Shown: in pieces, positions 25,455 through 37,117 of the stretch
How positions within the stretch are numbered: the first letter of the stretch is position 1
Layout: every line of letters starts with the position of its first letter
Assembly: GCA_002633005.1 (NCBI GenBank)
Contig: NMRA01000671.1
Span: forward strand, 62,001-126,000
DNA from: Phoronis australis
Taxonomy: Eukaryota > Phoronida > Phoronidae
DNA: 64,000 nucleotides
Reading direction: 5' to 3'
Translations under genes and position numbers: made by a program
Notes under the pieces: model-generated
Seen by the model: the letters and a program-made list of their open reading frames with translations, nothing else
Databases searched by the model: none
Told to the model about the DNA's origin: nothing

Positions 25455-25645
25455 GTGTGTGCTTTTGTGACGATGGATACATTGGAGGAGACTGTTCAAT
25501 AGAGAAAGCAATACCCCCGGAACTCTTTGCCATTCCACAGAATGGTTTATGTGACGTCAAGAGCCGACCGTGTGAGGCGACCCCAGTGTACGGAGACAAC
25601 CTCGTTGAGTCGGGAAATCTCACTTGCCACATTGATTACTTACAG
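25455..25645 (+). CDS. VWDE-like gene, exon: EGF second half and CDVxxRPC region
   Basis: The acceptor TTTAAATAG ends at 25454 and the donor TTACAG/gtactg follows 25645; phase 1 in, phase 0 out. The join completes the EGF domain: CPDDCSSHGKC from the previous exon plus VCFCDDGYIGGDC, six cysteines in the standard C1-C6 spacing. Downstream it reads PPELFAIPQNGLCDVKSRPC and ESGNLTCHIDYLQ. This region follows the EGF in VWDE-type proteins (a Gly-Leu-Cys-Asp-Val...Arg-Pro-Cys signature). Extracellular, probably disulphide-bonded. High confidence in the exon and family; no function can be inferred. Confidence 0.92.
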
Positions 25646-25954
25646 GTACTGCATGGTGTAATGGGTGTTAAGTCCGATCAAAAGGTACAAAACCGATGTG
25701 TCATTTGTCATTTACATTGATTTGCATTAGCACACGAATTGTAAGGCTTTGTCAGTGCAAATATATTTGTGGTTTAAACTGAGAACCATAGTTCTATTAT
25801 TCAAAGCAGCTAGTGGTAGTCTCAAGCACAAAGATTAGAGGAAGTTGAGGTATTTTGATTGTGCCACCTTTCCTCAGAATGATTTTGCCTTATCAAGAGA
25901 TATCATCCCATCACTTGGCATGTAAATTTCATGTTTATCTATGTCATCTTCAAG

Positions 25955-26218
25955 GTTACATTAATGGGAACCATTAACGTCACTGGTGAAAAGGCTTTGA
26001 CAAAAGGAGAGTTTGAAACCTTTAACGAAGTTTTTTGCCCGCTGCCCAAATCACGCGTACGCCGAAGCATCGACGAGAAAGCTTCTGTCGGAATCCCGGT
26101 CACAGGTTACTATATTGGGGTCAGTAACGATGGCGTAGCAGTGAGTCAGAAGGTTATGTTTATCTCTTACGATTCTGTCTGCATTTCCTGCAACGCTACA
26201 GGCTTCTGCGTTAAAAAG
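25955..26218 (+). CDS. VWDE-like gene, exon: conserved segment with RVRR furin-type site
   Basis: Exactly 88 codons, phase 0 at both ends (acceptor ATCTTCAAG ending 25954, donor AAAAAG/gtaggt). It encodes VTLMGTINVTG, an acidic stretch, FCPLPKSRVRRSIDEK, then VTGYYIGVSNDGVAVSQ and ISYDSVCISCNATGFCVKK. The YDSxCxxC block is characteristic of the VWDE family. RVRR (26054-26065) fits the furin consensus, so the ectodomain may be cut while the halves stay linked by disulphides or non-covalently; this is inference. The upstream AG choice is fixed by frame. Confidence 0.92.
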
Positions 26219-26964
26219 GTAGGTTCCATCTGTCATCGGTCGTAAGAGGGTGGGTCCAACTACGATTTTCTAATTATCAAAAATGTTCACATTGTCCTTG
26301 AAACGTCTGCCGACGGGGATTTGGTCGTGTCTGAAGGACGCACTGCCTAAATACGCCTAAATGTATAGCCTTATCTGTCACATAATGTCATTTTCTCTAG
26401 GCTCGAACACTTATACTTTTTTTCCTAGCAACGCATTATAGTGAACTTTACATGCAACAAAAACAACCTTTCCAAGTTGAAACGAATTGCAGTACGTGAA
26501 TTCATGAACAATTAAAACTGGCCATCTTTTCACAAAGTCTTAGAAATCTCCGCTTATTAGTTGGGAGTGTCAGTAGTGAAACTTTACAATAATAATTGAT
26601 AATTATAAGGCAAATGATGTAGAGTGATGGTAACAAAACTCAGTCATTAATGTCAGTTTCAAAAACGGGCTCGTTCCTTCAACTACGGGCAAAACAAGCA
26701 AATGGATGTGTAAGTGAAAGAAAAAATGTACTAACAGTGGATATAATGGCCCATGTCAATCCATCAATATTAATTTGAAAAAGTAAGGATCACCGCACTC
26801 CTAAAATTTTGTTGGGAGCCTGACGGTTGAAAGTAGCCATTAGACAGTGGGTTCAGTTTGATGAATAGTTTTTGTTTATTTGTACGGTCTTGCAAGCTTA
26901 TGGTGTTTGTAAGCAAGGATTTAATCATTTACCGAGTGCAAAAACAGTGTGTGAATCATTTCAG
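26219..26964 (+). other. Intron, no feature seen
   Basis: 746-bp phase 0 intron. AT-rich; nothing recognised. Confidence 0.6.
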
Positions 26965-27078
26965 AACAACACGTGCTTGATTGGAGGTTTCTGCTACTCT
27001 CCTGAAGAAGCCAATCCAGCCAACGCCTGCGAACAATGTTCTGTGACAACGGACGAATATGGCTGGACGCCCAAATAC
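26965..27078 (+). CDS. VWDE-like gene, exon: six-Cys module 1
   Basis: A 114-bp, 38-codon exon with phase 0 at both ends (acceptor ATTTCAG, donor AAATAC/gtgagt). The module reads NNTCLIGGFCYSPEEANPAN, then ACEQC and WTPKY. The pattern CLIxGxCY-x5-N-x2-N-x-CxxC-x8-W-x2-K-[FY] is shared with the next three coding exons. It has four cysteines in this copy, all conserved, so they probably form two disulphides (the 'six-Cys' label in the call overstates this: C-L-I, C-Y, C and C are the visible four). An NNT sequon opens the module. The family function is unknown. Confidence 0.9.
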
Positions 27079-30012
27079 GTGAGTACATATAAGAATGCCA
27101 AGAACGTGTTTACTGATTGCATCATAGACTATAATCTATGATTGCATTCGCTAGGGTACATTTATGTATGCAACTAAAGATGACGACGATGGTTGAATTA
27201 CATTAACGAGGATAATGACGGGCTTCTTTGGCGATCGGCTCGAACTGAAATACATGTACACCGTAAAGATAACACGGTGTGGATATAGACTTCATGATCC
27301 TTTTGGGATTCGATTTCGATGGATGACGGCCACTGTTTTTGTTTTTGAACAACAAAGGCATTTGAATCGTGAGAGTTATTTATATCCTTTCACGCTTTGC
27401 CATATTTCACAGCTAAACCACATAATAGGAAATGGTGCAACTGTTCAATAACTGTATCATACAGACCCGTAGCAGGCGGCGGTTGCGTTCCTTCTAATAT
27501 TGTGAAAACGTCAGGGTGAAACCCTGGTGACCGCCTTGGGTCTATGACCGGAGACAGGAACAGTCGAGATAAACAAGCACGGAGAAACTTACAGAGGAAA
27601 GAACATTTAAGAAGAGATATGTAAACTATCAGTCACGTGACTGGATTAATTATACCCTTCCCTTTGAGGCCAGTTTTAAATGTACCGGTATTCAGTTACT
27701 ACACTTTAGATTATCTAATTGTATTTGAATACGTGCTCATAACACAAAGCGTTCAAGATGACAGTCTATGAAAAATGTGATACCTCATTTCTCCAGGAAC
27801 CCCCTTCGTCAAGGGATGATAATGGAGTCAGTTGTCGCTGTCGTTATGCATTTTTCAAATATTTAGAATCATTGTGAGAATTGGCATTTCTACATGTATG
27901 TCTCTCTCTTAAAAAGTCTTTGGCTGACGGGATTGACAGTCTTGGAGTCCCTGGCGGCACTTTTGCATTTGCCTTGTTTTCTACCCAGTTCCATGGTGGG
28001 TGTTCTTGGACCTTGACAAGTACGCTTCTAAACACAGCACCTGGCCCGTTGTGGACACGTTTGGCCTCACTGTTGGCTCCCCTAAGTGTTTTTTGTCGTT
28101 GGAGAATCATGATGATGAAATGTGACGGGATTGCTCCTACGAAGTGAGGAGAGCACTTATCTCACCTTACCTGCTGCAATGACAAGAAATCTAATTTTCA
28201 CCTACATGTACATGTATCTTCATATAATGCAAAACAGAATAGAGTTGTTGGCGTGGAGGTCCGCGGCCGTTGATGTGAACTCTGACCTCCATCCGATAAC
28301 CCTCTTGTGAGCGGAATTACCAAAGGTCTCCAATTTGCTAAAAATTCCACTAAGTGAACAATGAATTCAAAAATGTTGCTATTTAGTATACATGTAGGTG
28401 TGCTGGGTTATGTACTGTATTGCCACTTGAACGCCAGCATTCTTATTTATTTTGTTCTGGTAATCTGCAAAGTCTCATTGGTGTCTGATATCTGTTTATG
28501 TGCTTATGTATCTACATTGTACATGTACAAAACCAATGGAGAAGCTAATCTAGTAAGACAATGGTGATGGGTTCAGTGGATTTAGCTGCAGGCTGAACTT
28601 TGGGAAAATCTTCGTCACCCGACCCAAAACATCCACGAAGCCGTGTCAGCAAAGGAGTATAAAACAGACTATAAGGCAGTCCATCCCTTAACCGCACCCC
28701 TTGAAAATGTACCTTTAGAACATGATCCAAATAATGTGGCCTTTTTCAAATTCGACTTTCGTCAGGAAATGAATGTTGACTTTAGGCCTCATTTTATCCT
28801 TCAAAATTACAGTACCCGAGGATTTCTGGGCCATGTTCTGTCTACTCAATTCTTATGTCATTCTAACTGTATTTTCTGGATTTCGATGACTCAGTGCATC
28901 AGGTCCCTTTGGCACTTGAATGAAGTTGACTGCAAAAAACTACCCATATCTAAAGCGTGAAGCTTGTATTGAGGCTTTAAAGTGATTTTTCCTAAAGTTA
29001 GTCGCACTGGTAGCCAAAAGATTGGTGGTTGGCTCCTTAGGGTTCATCATTCAAACAATAAAGTCTGCAAACTTACACTGGTTCAAAATTTGGCAAGGAT
29101 TAGGGGAGCTGAGCACAAGTGACAGTGATAAGGAGAAAAACGAGTAATTTAAAAATTCGTGAGAGGCAAACGTTTAGCGGAGTAAAGTCGATGGGTGTGG
29201 CACTACGAAACGGAATCAAATTATTGTACCGTAGGTACTCACAGGTCCATCCAGTCGCTTTTTCCACTCTCTGCCAGAACAGCGAATCAAGTCGTCTGCC
29301 ACCTCGTGGTCATAGATTTTGACCTGATGACGTCATATGAAATTACGTCGAATCTCCTAGGGAACAAAAGCTTTTGAAACGCAAACACTTGGTCACAAAT
29401 TCTTCCACACCCTGATGAAGGGTGGTTCCCATGTTTGCCAAGAAGTGACAGCTCGTTATTTCTCGAGATTATGGTCGACGCATAAAATGTCACGCTGTGA
29501 CAAGTCAACCTGTAAAGCCAGATTTCAAGCAACTGTCACTTCTTTCTTCAAAGCCCTTAAGTCATCTCCAGCTTGACCAAGGAACAATTTGAGACTAATT
29601 TTGTAAGTGTTCAAAATCAAAAGTTGATTTATGCGATACAATAGTGGATTAAGTTTTTACAAAAGACAAAGTCTAAGTAAAAGGAAAGAATTCTAAAAAG
29701 AATTCAGTTGGTAGAAAAAACGGAAAATGAAATTTATAGTCGATATTTTGCGATCAGTGAAGTCAGAATTGAAAAATAGAAAATTTCCTGTTTTCCCTGT
29801 GATTTTTGTTTGCCATTTTGGCTACAAGAAAAGCAAGTACCCGCTTAAGTCCCTGTATCCGCCTATATGCGATAGAAGATGGGTTTGTGGCCATTTTTAT
29901 TTTCTGTTTGTAATTCTCCTTCAGTAGAAGATGGTGTATTTACAATATTACGGTGTTTTCCACAATTTGTATCTTTTTCATGCTTGATCAGTCACGTTTT
30001 TCCTCTTTGCAG
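27079..30012 (+). other. Intron, 2.9 kb
   Basis: Phase 0 intron. No additional 114-bp module exon was found by looking for the CLIxG signature, and no transposon could be identified with confidence. A segment near 29578 (AAGGAACAATTTGAGAC) has a complement-like match near 32740. Confidence 0.55.
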
Positions 30013-30126
30013 AATAAATCCTGTCTGATCAGCGGGGTATGTTACGAGAACGACCAAACAAACCCCAACAACGACTGTCAGTTGTGCTCGTCCAGCAATG
30101 ATACAGGTTCTTGGTCACAAAAATTC
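30013..30126 (+). CDS. VWDE-like gene, exon: Cys module 2
   Basis: A 38-codon phase 0/0 exon (acceptor CTCTTTGCAG, donor AAATTC/gtaagt). Key residues: NKSCLISGVCYENDQTNPNN, DCQLC, then W-S-Q-K-F at the end. Four cysteines are conserved with the other modules; NKS and NDT are sequons. Same length and phase as the neighbouring module exons, which implies duplication of a single exon. Confidence 0.9.
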
Positions 30127-32493
30127 GTAAGTTTCACTTCTGTTTGTATTTTCAACACACATTAAACTTTTGAGGAGCAGCCACTCTGTTACTTGTGGAT
30201 TGCTTCAAGGTACACTCGGAGTTCCCGATTTATTAGTTGGTACTTCAAAGATATCTAGACCCAGACTCCTAGTCCAGATACAGGCAAGTTACTGTGTGCT
30301 TGGTATTACGCTGTGTAATACTCGTACCCACAAATGTTGAGCGTGACAGTGCCCAAACTTTGTTTTTTCCCTGACTTATGAGTAGGGACGTCACAGATTA
30401 CATGTACACAGCGACACTCGAATCTCGACGTACATGTATTTACCCACAATGCCTCAGTATCCGTCAAGCACGTTGGTATACTCGTTTTCACGCCATTGAA
30501 GTTAATCATGCCGTTTGTTGTTGTACACGTATTCCTTACAAGACTTTTCTCTGTTGCATTAATCCATTCGTATATGAAATTCCAATGCCTACGAAGTATT
30601 GTTGTTGTACACGCATTCCTTACAAGACTTTTCTCTGTCGCATTACTCCATTCGTACGTGCATTTCCAATTCTTACGAAGTATTGTTGCAAATAGTCCGA
30701 CGGGAAAAAGTTTTATGAACATGGCAAAAATCGTGAATTTAAGTTTTCGCCTTCCCGAAAGTGACCTTCGAGTGGATAAGCAGCATTTCTGATGTTGTGG
30801 TAGTTAGGCGACTTTCTTCTAATGATAAGGTTGGTAAATTGTACTTATCCCATATACATGTATATGAACATATGGCCATTGTATATGTGACGTATTAAAC
30901 TGTGATATACGGGAAATTAGAGCCAATTCGTACATCTATATCGCAGTAAAAGCTGTATTCAACAGTAGAAGCCGTATTTCACGCTTGGTGTGCAGTCTGC
31001 TGGTGGAGTAAATTCGCATGTACAACGCCAAATTTATAGAGGTCAATCATTTGGGTTACCCAAATCATTAATTCAAGGCATCGCTCCTGAAAAATCAGTT
31101 TTACTGCTCTTAAAATAGAAGATAATTTTTTACCGACACTCGGTTATCAGGGGGCTAATTTTGGGCCTCGCTGAAGTGTCAATCGGGGTCATCATAAATG
31201 TACATGTAAATAGGTCAAACTGAGAAAGGTCACCGGAATCTAATTCAGATCCGACAAAAAAGTTCCGTTATGGATGCATTCAGCATATGTACTTTGGGAT
31301 CTAAGGTCTTGGCAGGAAATCAAGACCTAATAACGAGTATGTGCTTTTTTACTGAAGCAATCGTCTGCTCGCAGCGTTCAACTCTCCATCGCCGGTCGTG
31401 GCTTATAAGTTCTGCTTTGCGATAGTCCTTACCTCATGTTTAGCAAATCAGCACAATTTCCACCGTTATTTTCCAATGCCGTGATCAACATTGGGAAATG
31501 TTTCTATTGCTAATGCAAATTTCAGAAGCTAAAACACGAAAATAGACCAAGAAAACTAAGAAATTCATCGAAGCTGACAACAAGCTCTTCAGTGCAGACA
31601 ACTCAGATCAGGGAATGTTTCAATTTTTATCTTCCCGAATGGATTGTTTCTAAGTTTTCGAAAAACGTTAATTTGATATAATTGAGTGGTTCAATGTTTT
31701 AACTTGTCTATTTCAAAATCTAAAGATTCCGAAGAATTTGTTACAAAATAATAATTTACTGGTTATTCAACACTTTCACAAATTCAGTCTTCAAGCTTAA
31801 CCAGTTTTGGTACCGTACTTGGCATTCATTTGACGTCATGTAACAACAAGCCGGATCACAGGGCAACAAGGTATTGCCACGATGATGCAAATAAGTCCAA
31901 ATATATGGAATAAATAGACCTTCGGTCTCGTTGGGACATTCCCAGATGAACTATATTCTCGATAGGATATGGCAATAGTATTCCTATGTGTGTGGGATAA
32001 CCTATATGTACCGTATTCACTACTTCAAATAATAATTATTTTGTGGAGAACGCCAAGCCTCGCGCGATTCTGCTCATGGGGAATTACATGTACATGTACT
32101 TATGATAGAACTTGAACAAAGAGATAAGTTCTTCACACTTTTTAGTTTTCGCTCATCTGTCTATACGACATGTACCTCCACAACAAGGCATGCGCACTGA
32201 TGCCCACACGGCGTATCGTTCGTCATCCTTTCACTTGCCTCGTCTGATGTACAGATGGCGCTGTGATGGAGAATACTAAAGTACATAGTCAATGAGTGGC
32301 GAAAACGTCTCGTAGACTAAACAGGCGCGGTGAGAATGAAGAACTTCCTGTGCATTTTCACTCAAATAATTGCAAGGCACTCAACGTATATTTCAGTAAC
32401 AATGTATAAGTTGAAAAGACCGATTTCTCGTTACCTTTGCAATGAGTTTCCCTACATACAGTATACTTGTAATGAAATGTTGGTTCTTTATAG
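30127..32493 (+). other. Intron, 2.4 kb
   Basis: Phase 0 intron containing an 84-bp direct tandem duplication (30516-30683). Nothing else was recognised. Confidence 0.55.
30516..30683. repeat. Two-copy 84-bp tandem repeat
   Basis: TGTTGTTGTACACG starts at 30516 and at 30600, and the two copies stay similar to the ACGAAGTAT end. Open frames on both strands here are produced by the repeat and overlap no splice signal. Confidence 0.75.
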
Positions 32494-32607
32494 GATGCTT
32501 CTTGTCTGATTGGCGGAACATGTTACGTTGAAGGTCACACGAATTCAGCCAACGACTGTGAAGTGTGTCGCTCAGCTACAGCCTCAAACGCATGGGCACA
32601 GAAATTT
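32494..32607 (+). CDS. VWDE-like gene, exon: Cys module 3
   Basis: A 38-codon phase 0/0 exon (acceptor TCTTTATAG, donor AAATTT/gtacgt). Key residues: DASCLIGGTCYVEGHTNSAN, DCEVC, AWAQKF. It shows all four module cysteines, the Asn pair, the Trp and the terminal Lys-Phe. The frame is open only for the exon length, so its coding nature rests on the splice sites and the module match. Confidence 0.9.
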
Positions 32608-33387
32608 GTACGTAGTGCAAACTATAATTGTCTGGTTAAGTGTATGGCATTTTGGCAAATCCTGTAGTTAAGGGGCTACAAACCCGCCTTCCAGTACAAA
32701 AACAACAAAATTTGACTTAGACCGCGTATGGTTATGAAATTGGTCTCAAATTGTTCCTTAGTAAAATTGAAGATGGATTCCTTATTGCTTGAGAACAGGC
32801 TTTGAAAGTGAGCAGATCACGACGTGTCAATTTAAGAACCGAGCGGGTTCTCGAGGAATAACGAACTGCCAGCTTTCGCCAACTCTGAACCATATATCTT
32901 GTGAATAAGGGACATCTTAATACCCATTTCATAGTGGTGCACTAAGTTGCTTAAATCGAATTCGTTTCTTGGACGGCGCACATTTATACAGCGGCCAAAG
33001 TTGCTGCTGATCTCGCAGCATCACTACTGTACATGTAGCTCGTAGAATGTTATTTGAAGAACAACTGGAACTGATAGCTTATCGAGTTGTTTCGTCTTTA
33101 TAACACAATTATGTCTTGAGGTACATGTCACGTTTAAGGAACATAATTTGGCTGACGTCAAGACCTATATACGTATGTCACTGCTAGATTGGATTATTGT
33201 ATTTGAACGGATACGGAAATTTTAGAATGACTTACTGTACTTGTAATATCTAGTGACTGAAATGTTGTCGTAAAATAAAAAAACAGGTTGTAAATGTAGT
33301 TGATTTACAGCAACGTTTACTTAGAACATTTGAACAAGTTCACGATAGCATGATAATGCTACACGATTAATTTTTTTATTTAACCAG
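32608..33387 (+). other. Intron, no feature seen
   Basis: 780-bp phase 0 intron; nothing recognised. Confidence 0.55.
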
Positions 33388-33505
33388 GTTTCTTCGTGCT
33401 TAATTGACGGAGAGTGTTTTTCAAATGGATCAAGAAATTCCCTGAATGACTGCGAGTTTTGCTCACCAGCAACGAATTCTTCCCACTGGACTTTGGAAGC
33501 AAGAA
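33388..33505 (+). CDS. VWDE-like gene, exon: Cys module 4
   Basis: 118 bp, phase 0 in and phase 1 out (acceptor TTTAACCAG; donor AAGAA/gtgtgt after 33505). Key residues: VSSCLIDGECFSNGSRNSLN, DCEFC, HWTLEAR. The module is complete but its 3' boundary has moved: it lacks the Lys-Phe end and gains four bases, which changes the exit phase to 1. The chosen donor is the one that joins in frame to the next exon. NGS and NSS sequons are present. Confidence 0.88.
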
Positions 33506-34811
33506 GTGTGTGAACTCTAGATCTATCTGACCGTTAAACCAGGCATTGCGTCTTCAAGATATTGAACAGGGTGGTCCAGTTCAGATTGACTGCCATATGT
33601 TGCTTGGAATCAAGTTGTAAAAAACTCCAATGTGCCTGGAGTAACTGTGATTCAGAATTTCTGCGGCAAATTTGCCATTACTTAGGAACCGTGTCTAGAA
33701 TTTGCGGTATTGTTTATATAACAGGAAATTAAGTGGGCGGAATCACTTTTTACGATTGTGACGGTTGTGTTGAAATGAAATGAAATCTACATTAGATGGC
33801 AACATGGATGGACCGGCCTGTACAATCTCTGTGTCTCTTTCTGTAGAATGACTCAACAAAATCATTCGACAGGAGATTGGTAACCAATGGCGGATTTAGG
33901 GGGGGGGNATACAATTTGGCACTTCGGGTGCGAATTGCTGGCTAGCACATGCGCGCAACCTGGGGGTCTCGGGGCGGTGAATAAACAATGCATAGGCCCT
34001 TAACAAACACCGTTTACCTTTTCTTTTCTTTTTTTTTCGCCAAAAGGTCCGCAAACCCAAAAATTCGAGACCGCTGCATCCCTACATTTCAGACTGGGCG
34101 CGCTCATCTGCGACATTTCTGGTGATTCCTGTGCCCTGGCCCCCCTAACTCAAAATCCTGGATCTGCCCCTGGTAACACCTAGAGGGTTCATGTATTCAC
34201 GTCGATTTGTGCGTACCTGCTTAGTTCCGTTTTCGACCATCGGGCACTGTGGTCTTTCTCAAACTGATTGGATTTAGTTTGAAGATGACAGCCCTTCGTG
34301 GTCGTGTCCCTGAGCAGTGCGGTGGATGAGGGGTACAACTGGAACTTGCAGCAATTTCTATTCATACCCTGGTTGCCACTTTCCTTGATATAAACAGACT
34401 CCGTTATCCATCTGGAAAACGTGAACCCAATCAGTGTTCATAACGTAGATTTTGATAGATTTTCAGTCGTATTTAGGGATTTAAAGCAGTTTTCTCATTC
34501 CTTCTCGCCTGAAATCTTCCGTCATTGCCCTGATCTTTATTGAAGTGATCAACTGGATTTAATGATGACACCATATGACGAGAATGAAAAAAGAGTCAGA
34601 CTGCATTGCTCGTATTACTTGTCACACGACCTGTAATTTCCTGTTTATCAACTTTACAAACAGTAAGATGTACGACAACAACCCATAACATTTTAGGTAG
34701 TCAATTCCTGAAACTATTTGAGTTTCCTCTAATTCTTCACGACAATTTGCAAAATTGAAACTAGTGTCGTCCGTAGCTTCAGTATCATCTCGACTTTGTA
34801 TTTTTTTTTAG
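33506..34811 (+). other. Intron, 1.3 kb, carrying a MITE
   Basis: Phase 1 intron holding the short MITE at 33885-34171 and one ambiguous base at 33908. Nothing else was recognised. Confidence 0.6.
33885..34171. mobile_element. Short MITE with GGCGGAT termini, copy 2
   Basis: Begins CAATGGCGGATTTAGG and ends CTGGATCTGCCCCT. GGTAAC at 33879-33884 and 34172-34177 looks like the target-site duplication. It shares termini with 16574-16732 and 49294-49446. The interior is G- and C-run rich, with one N. Confidence 0.65.
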
Positions 34812-35982
34812 CTTCTGGGTGTGCCGTTACTGCGGAAACTCCTGTCCAGTCTACCAGCCAAGAGGTTGGAAACCAGCAGACCTCTATTACAACAGTTCTC
34901 ACTTCAGAGGGCGCAACAAGCCCTGGGTCTTCTAACCTTCCTTCTTCAACTGCCCAATTCGACGAGACGACCAAAGGGGAACGATATGGTACTAACAATG
35001 CCTCTACTGTTGTTGAAACCACCTTTCCCGACATTGGAGGTATTGATACGACCACTGGGGCAGGTAAAAGTGATACACCTACTGTTATTGAAAACACATC
35101 TTCCGCCATTGGAGGAGTTGATACTACAATTGGAACAGGTGTAGTTGATACATCTACTATTGTTGAAACCACATCTGTTGGCATTGCAGGACATGATACG
35201 ACAACTGGGGCAGACGCACAAATAACTAGCAGTGAACATGTAGGGACAACAACACCCAAAACTTTTGAAGCTACAGAGACCACGATCCGCGACACCACTA
35301 TCAGTTACTTTGCGACCGTGGGAAGCAGTCACGGTCCTCTTGACGTCACAGACACTGAGAGAGAGGTTACGACAACTGTAGGGACAGACAAAGAGACGAC
35401 TGCTGAAGACACAGCGGATACACTGGATAAAGGTACGACTGCTGCCACTGCAGATCAGGAGAGCACTACTGGTGAAGACGTACAAGTACATACGACAGAA
35501 TCTATATCCAAGACGAATACATTGGTGGAAGGTACAGAAATAACCCGCAGTCATGTGGAGACAATTACGACCTTGAGCACCGCCACTGAAACCCCTGCTC
35601 AAGTCACAAAAAATGAGAGGACAACATCCGCATTACAGGCAATAACTAAAACGACTGAGACTGAACGCACAACCAACGTTTACTCTAAAGCGCTGTTAAC
35701 AACCCTACACGGGACTACTAGGAATGGAGGGATAAAAATATCCACAGCAGTCACTGATGAAGAGACGACAATTCTTAACAATGAAAAGTCAACTAGCAAC
35801 TCGCACACTAGCGACACTACCGTGGCAGCGACTACTGAAGTAACTGAGAGATCATCAGGTGGTCATAGTGGAACGGAGATGCGCCCGCTATACGTTGGTC
35901 TAATAGCAGGCTCGTGCGTTCTTGTAGTGGTACTTACTGTGATCGCCGCTGTCGTTTGTCACGTAGGAAAAGGTAAAACAAG
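34812..35982 (+). CDS. VWDE-like gene, exon: mucin-like stalk and transmembrane segment
   Basis: A 1171-bp exon, phase 1 in and phase 2 out (acceptor TTTTTTTTTAG; donor ACAAG/gtaagt). It encodes about 365 residues dominated by Thr, Ser, Glu and Val, typical of an O-glycosylated stalk. A hydrophobic helix follows, YVGLIAGSCVLVVVLTVIAA and a few more residues (about 35889-35963), then a basic stop-transfer GKGKTR. Near the start, three tandem 25-residue repeats (75-bp period, beginning about 35003, 35078 and 35153) contain TVVETT or a variant followed by GGIDTTTG. Orientation by the positive-inside rule is N-terminus out. The minus-strand frame over the same bases is a shadow. Confidence 0.92.
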
Positions 35983-36478
35983 GTAAGTTGACTCAAACTG
36001 CTTGCATAAATTAAGTGTCAATAAAACGATTAACCTAAGGCTCCATACCACAAAACGTCAATAGAGACCCGACGAGAATCAGACCGCTTTGTAGCCAATG
36101 AATATACCTTCTGCGTTCAATCGTTTGGGGTCTTGGTATTTAAGTTTAAATTGGAGTCGAAATTTATGTAATATGACGTGTTTTCTGGCACAGTGCGGTC
36201 GCATGAATGACACAGTGAGTTAACAATCATTTGTCTTCAGTGCTTTCTTGGGAAACTTCCAAGAAGGAACAACAGCATGAGCGCCAAAATGAAAGAGACA
36301 AAAATACCGCACAAGTATATAGAACGCAAGTAATTACAAGAACAGTCAGATGTGTTCACAAGATAAAAAAAATGTTTAAGTGTCAACATGGCAATGATAT
36401 ATGACCTTTGACCTTTCCACACAAAACGAATACGGGGAAACTGGAGAATATATATATATATATATATATATCCATGTT

Positions 36479-36535
<57 letters not shown>

Positions 36536-37117
36536 GCCTGCCTGTCTGTTTGTCTCTCTGTATGTCTGTATGCGTGCGTGGATGCATGTGCTGTATGTAT
36601 GTATGTTTATAATGTAAACGAACGTACGAAAAGCAAAAATATCAAAGCACACTGGTCAAAATAAAAACGAATTCGGGCACAAAAGATAATTACATGAAAC
36701 AGCAATGTGAACTGTAAATTTAGGTAAGGGGAAACGCTCAAACCAAAGAGGGTAAACGTGAATAACTGCGTATGCAGTAACAAAGCGTGTAGCGGGCTGT
36801 TTGTAAAATAAATCACTAAGTACATGTATATTCACCGTTTAGTTTGACAAGCAAAATTGCTTTTTCTGTGATTTAGACGTTCCTGCTCGCTTTTCCTATT
36901 CATAGTCATGCATTAGAAGACAATGGTTGCAGGTGATCAGCACAATCGGTCCACCTTCAGCCGCCTGTAAACGTCTGCTACAACGTGTACCAGAAGCCTG
37001 CAATTGTGTGCACGTTCTTTTGGAAGGAATTAAACTATTTAGTACATTTTAGAGTAAATAATCATACATGTACTGTATGTCCACTACACAACATGCTTTC
37101 TTTTAAATCTCTTTCAG
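35983..37117 (+). other. Intron with (TA)n and (TCTG)n microsatellites
   Basis: Phase 2 intron. A (TA)12-type run at about 36449-36472 is followed by a TCTG/GTCT run to about 36560. Open frames there on both strands are microsatellite shadows. Confidence 0.8.
36449..36600. repeat. Compound microsatellite (TA)n-(TCTG)n
   Basis: A TA dinucleotide run followed by about 20 TCTG repeats with a few substitutions, then TATG repeats. Probably polymorphic in length. Confidence 0.9.

Noticed and set aside
27844-28147. Overlapping 88-codon frames on both strands
   Set aside because: Mirror frames in an intron of the receptor gene with no homology or splice signals.
29400-29540. CTGATGAAGGGTGG as a further hammerhead core
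   Set aside because: No GAAA at the right distance and no stem II pairing.
34729-35602. Long minus-strand frames opposite the mucin exon
   Set aside because: They are shadows of the Thr-rich repeats on the plus strand; splice phases and the membrane helix support only the plus strand.
36237-36664. Open frames over 36.2-36.7 kb on both strands
   Set aside because: Produced by the TCTG/TA microsatellite; the translations are low complexity (CLSV / QTDR repeats).
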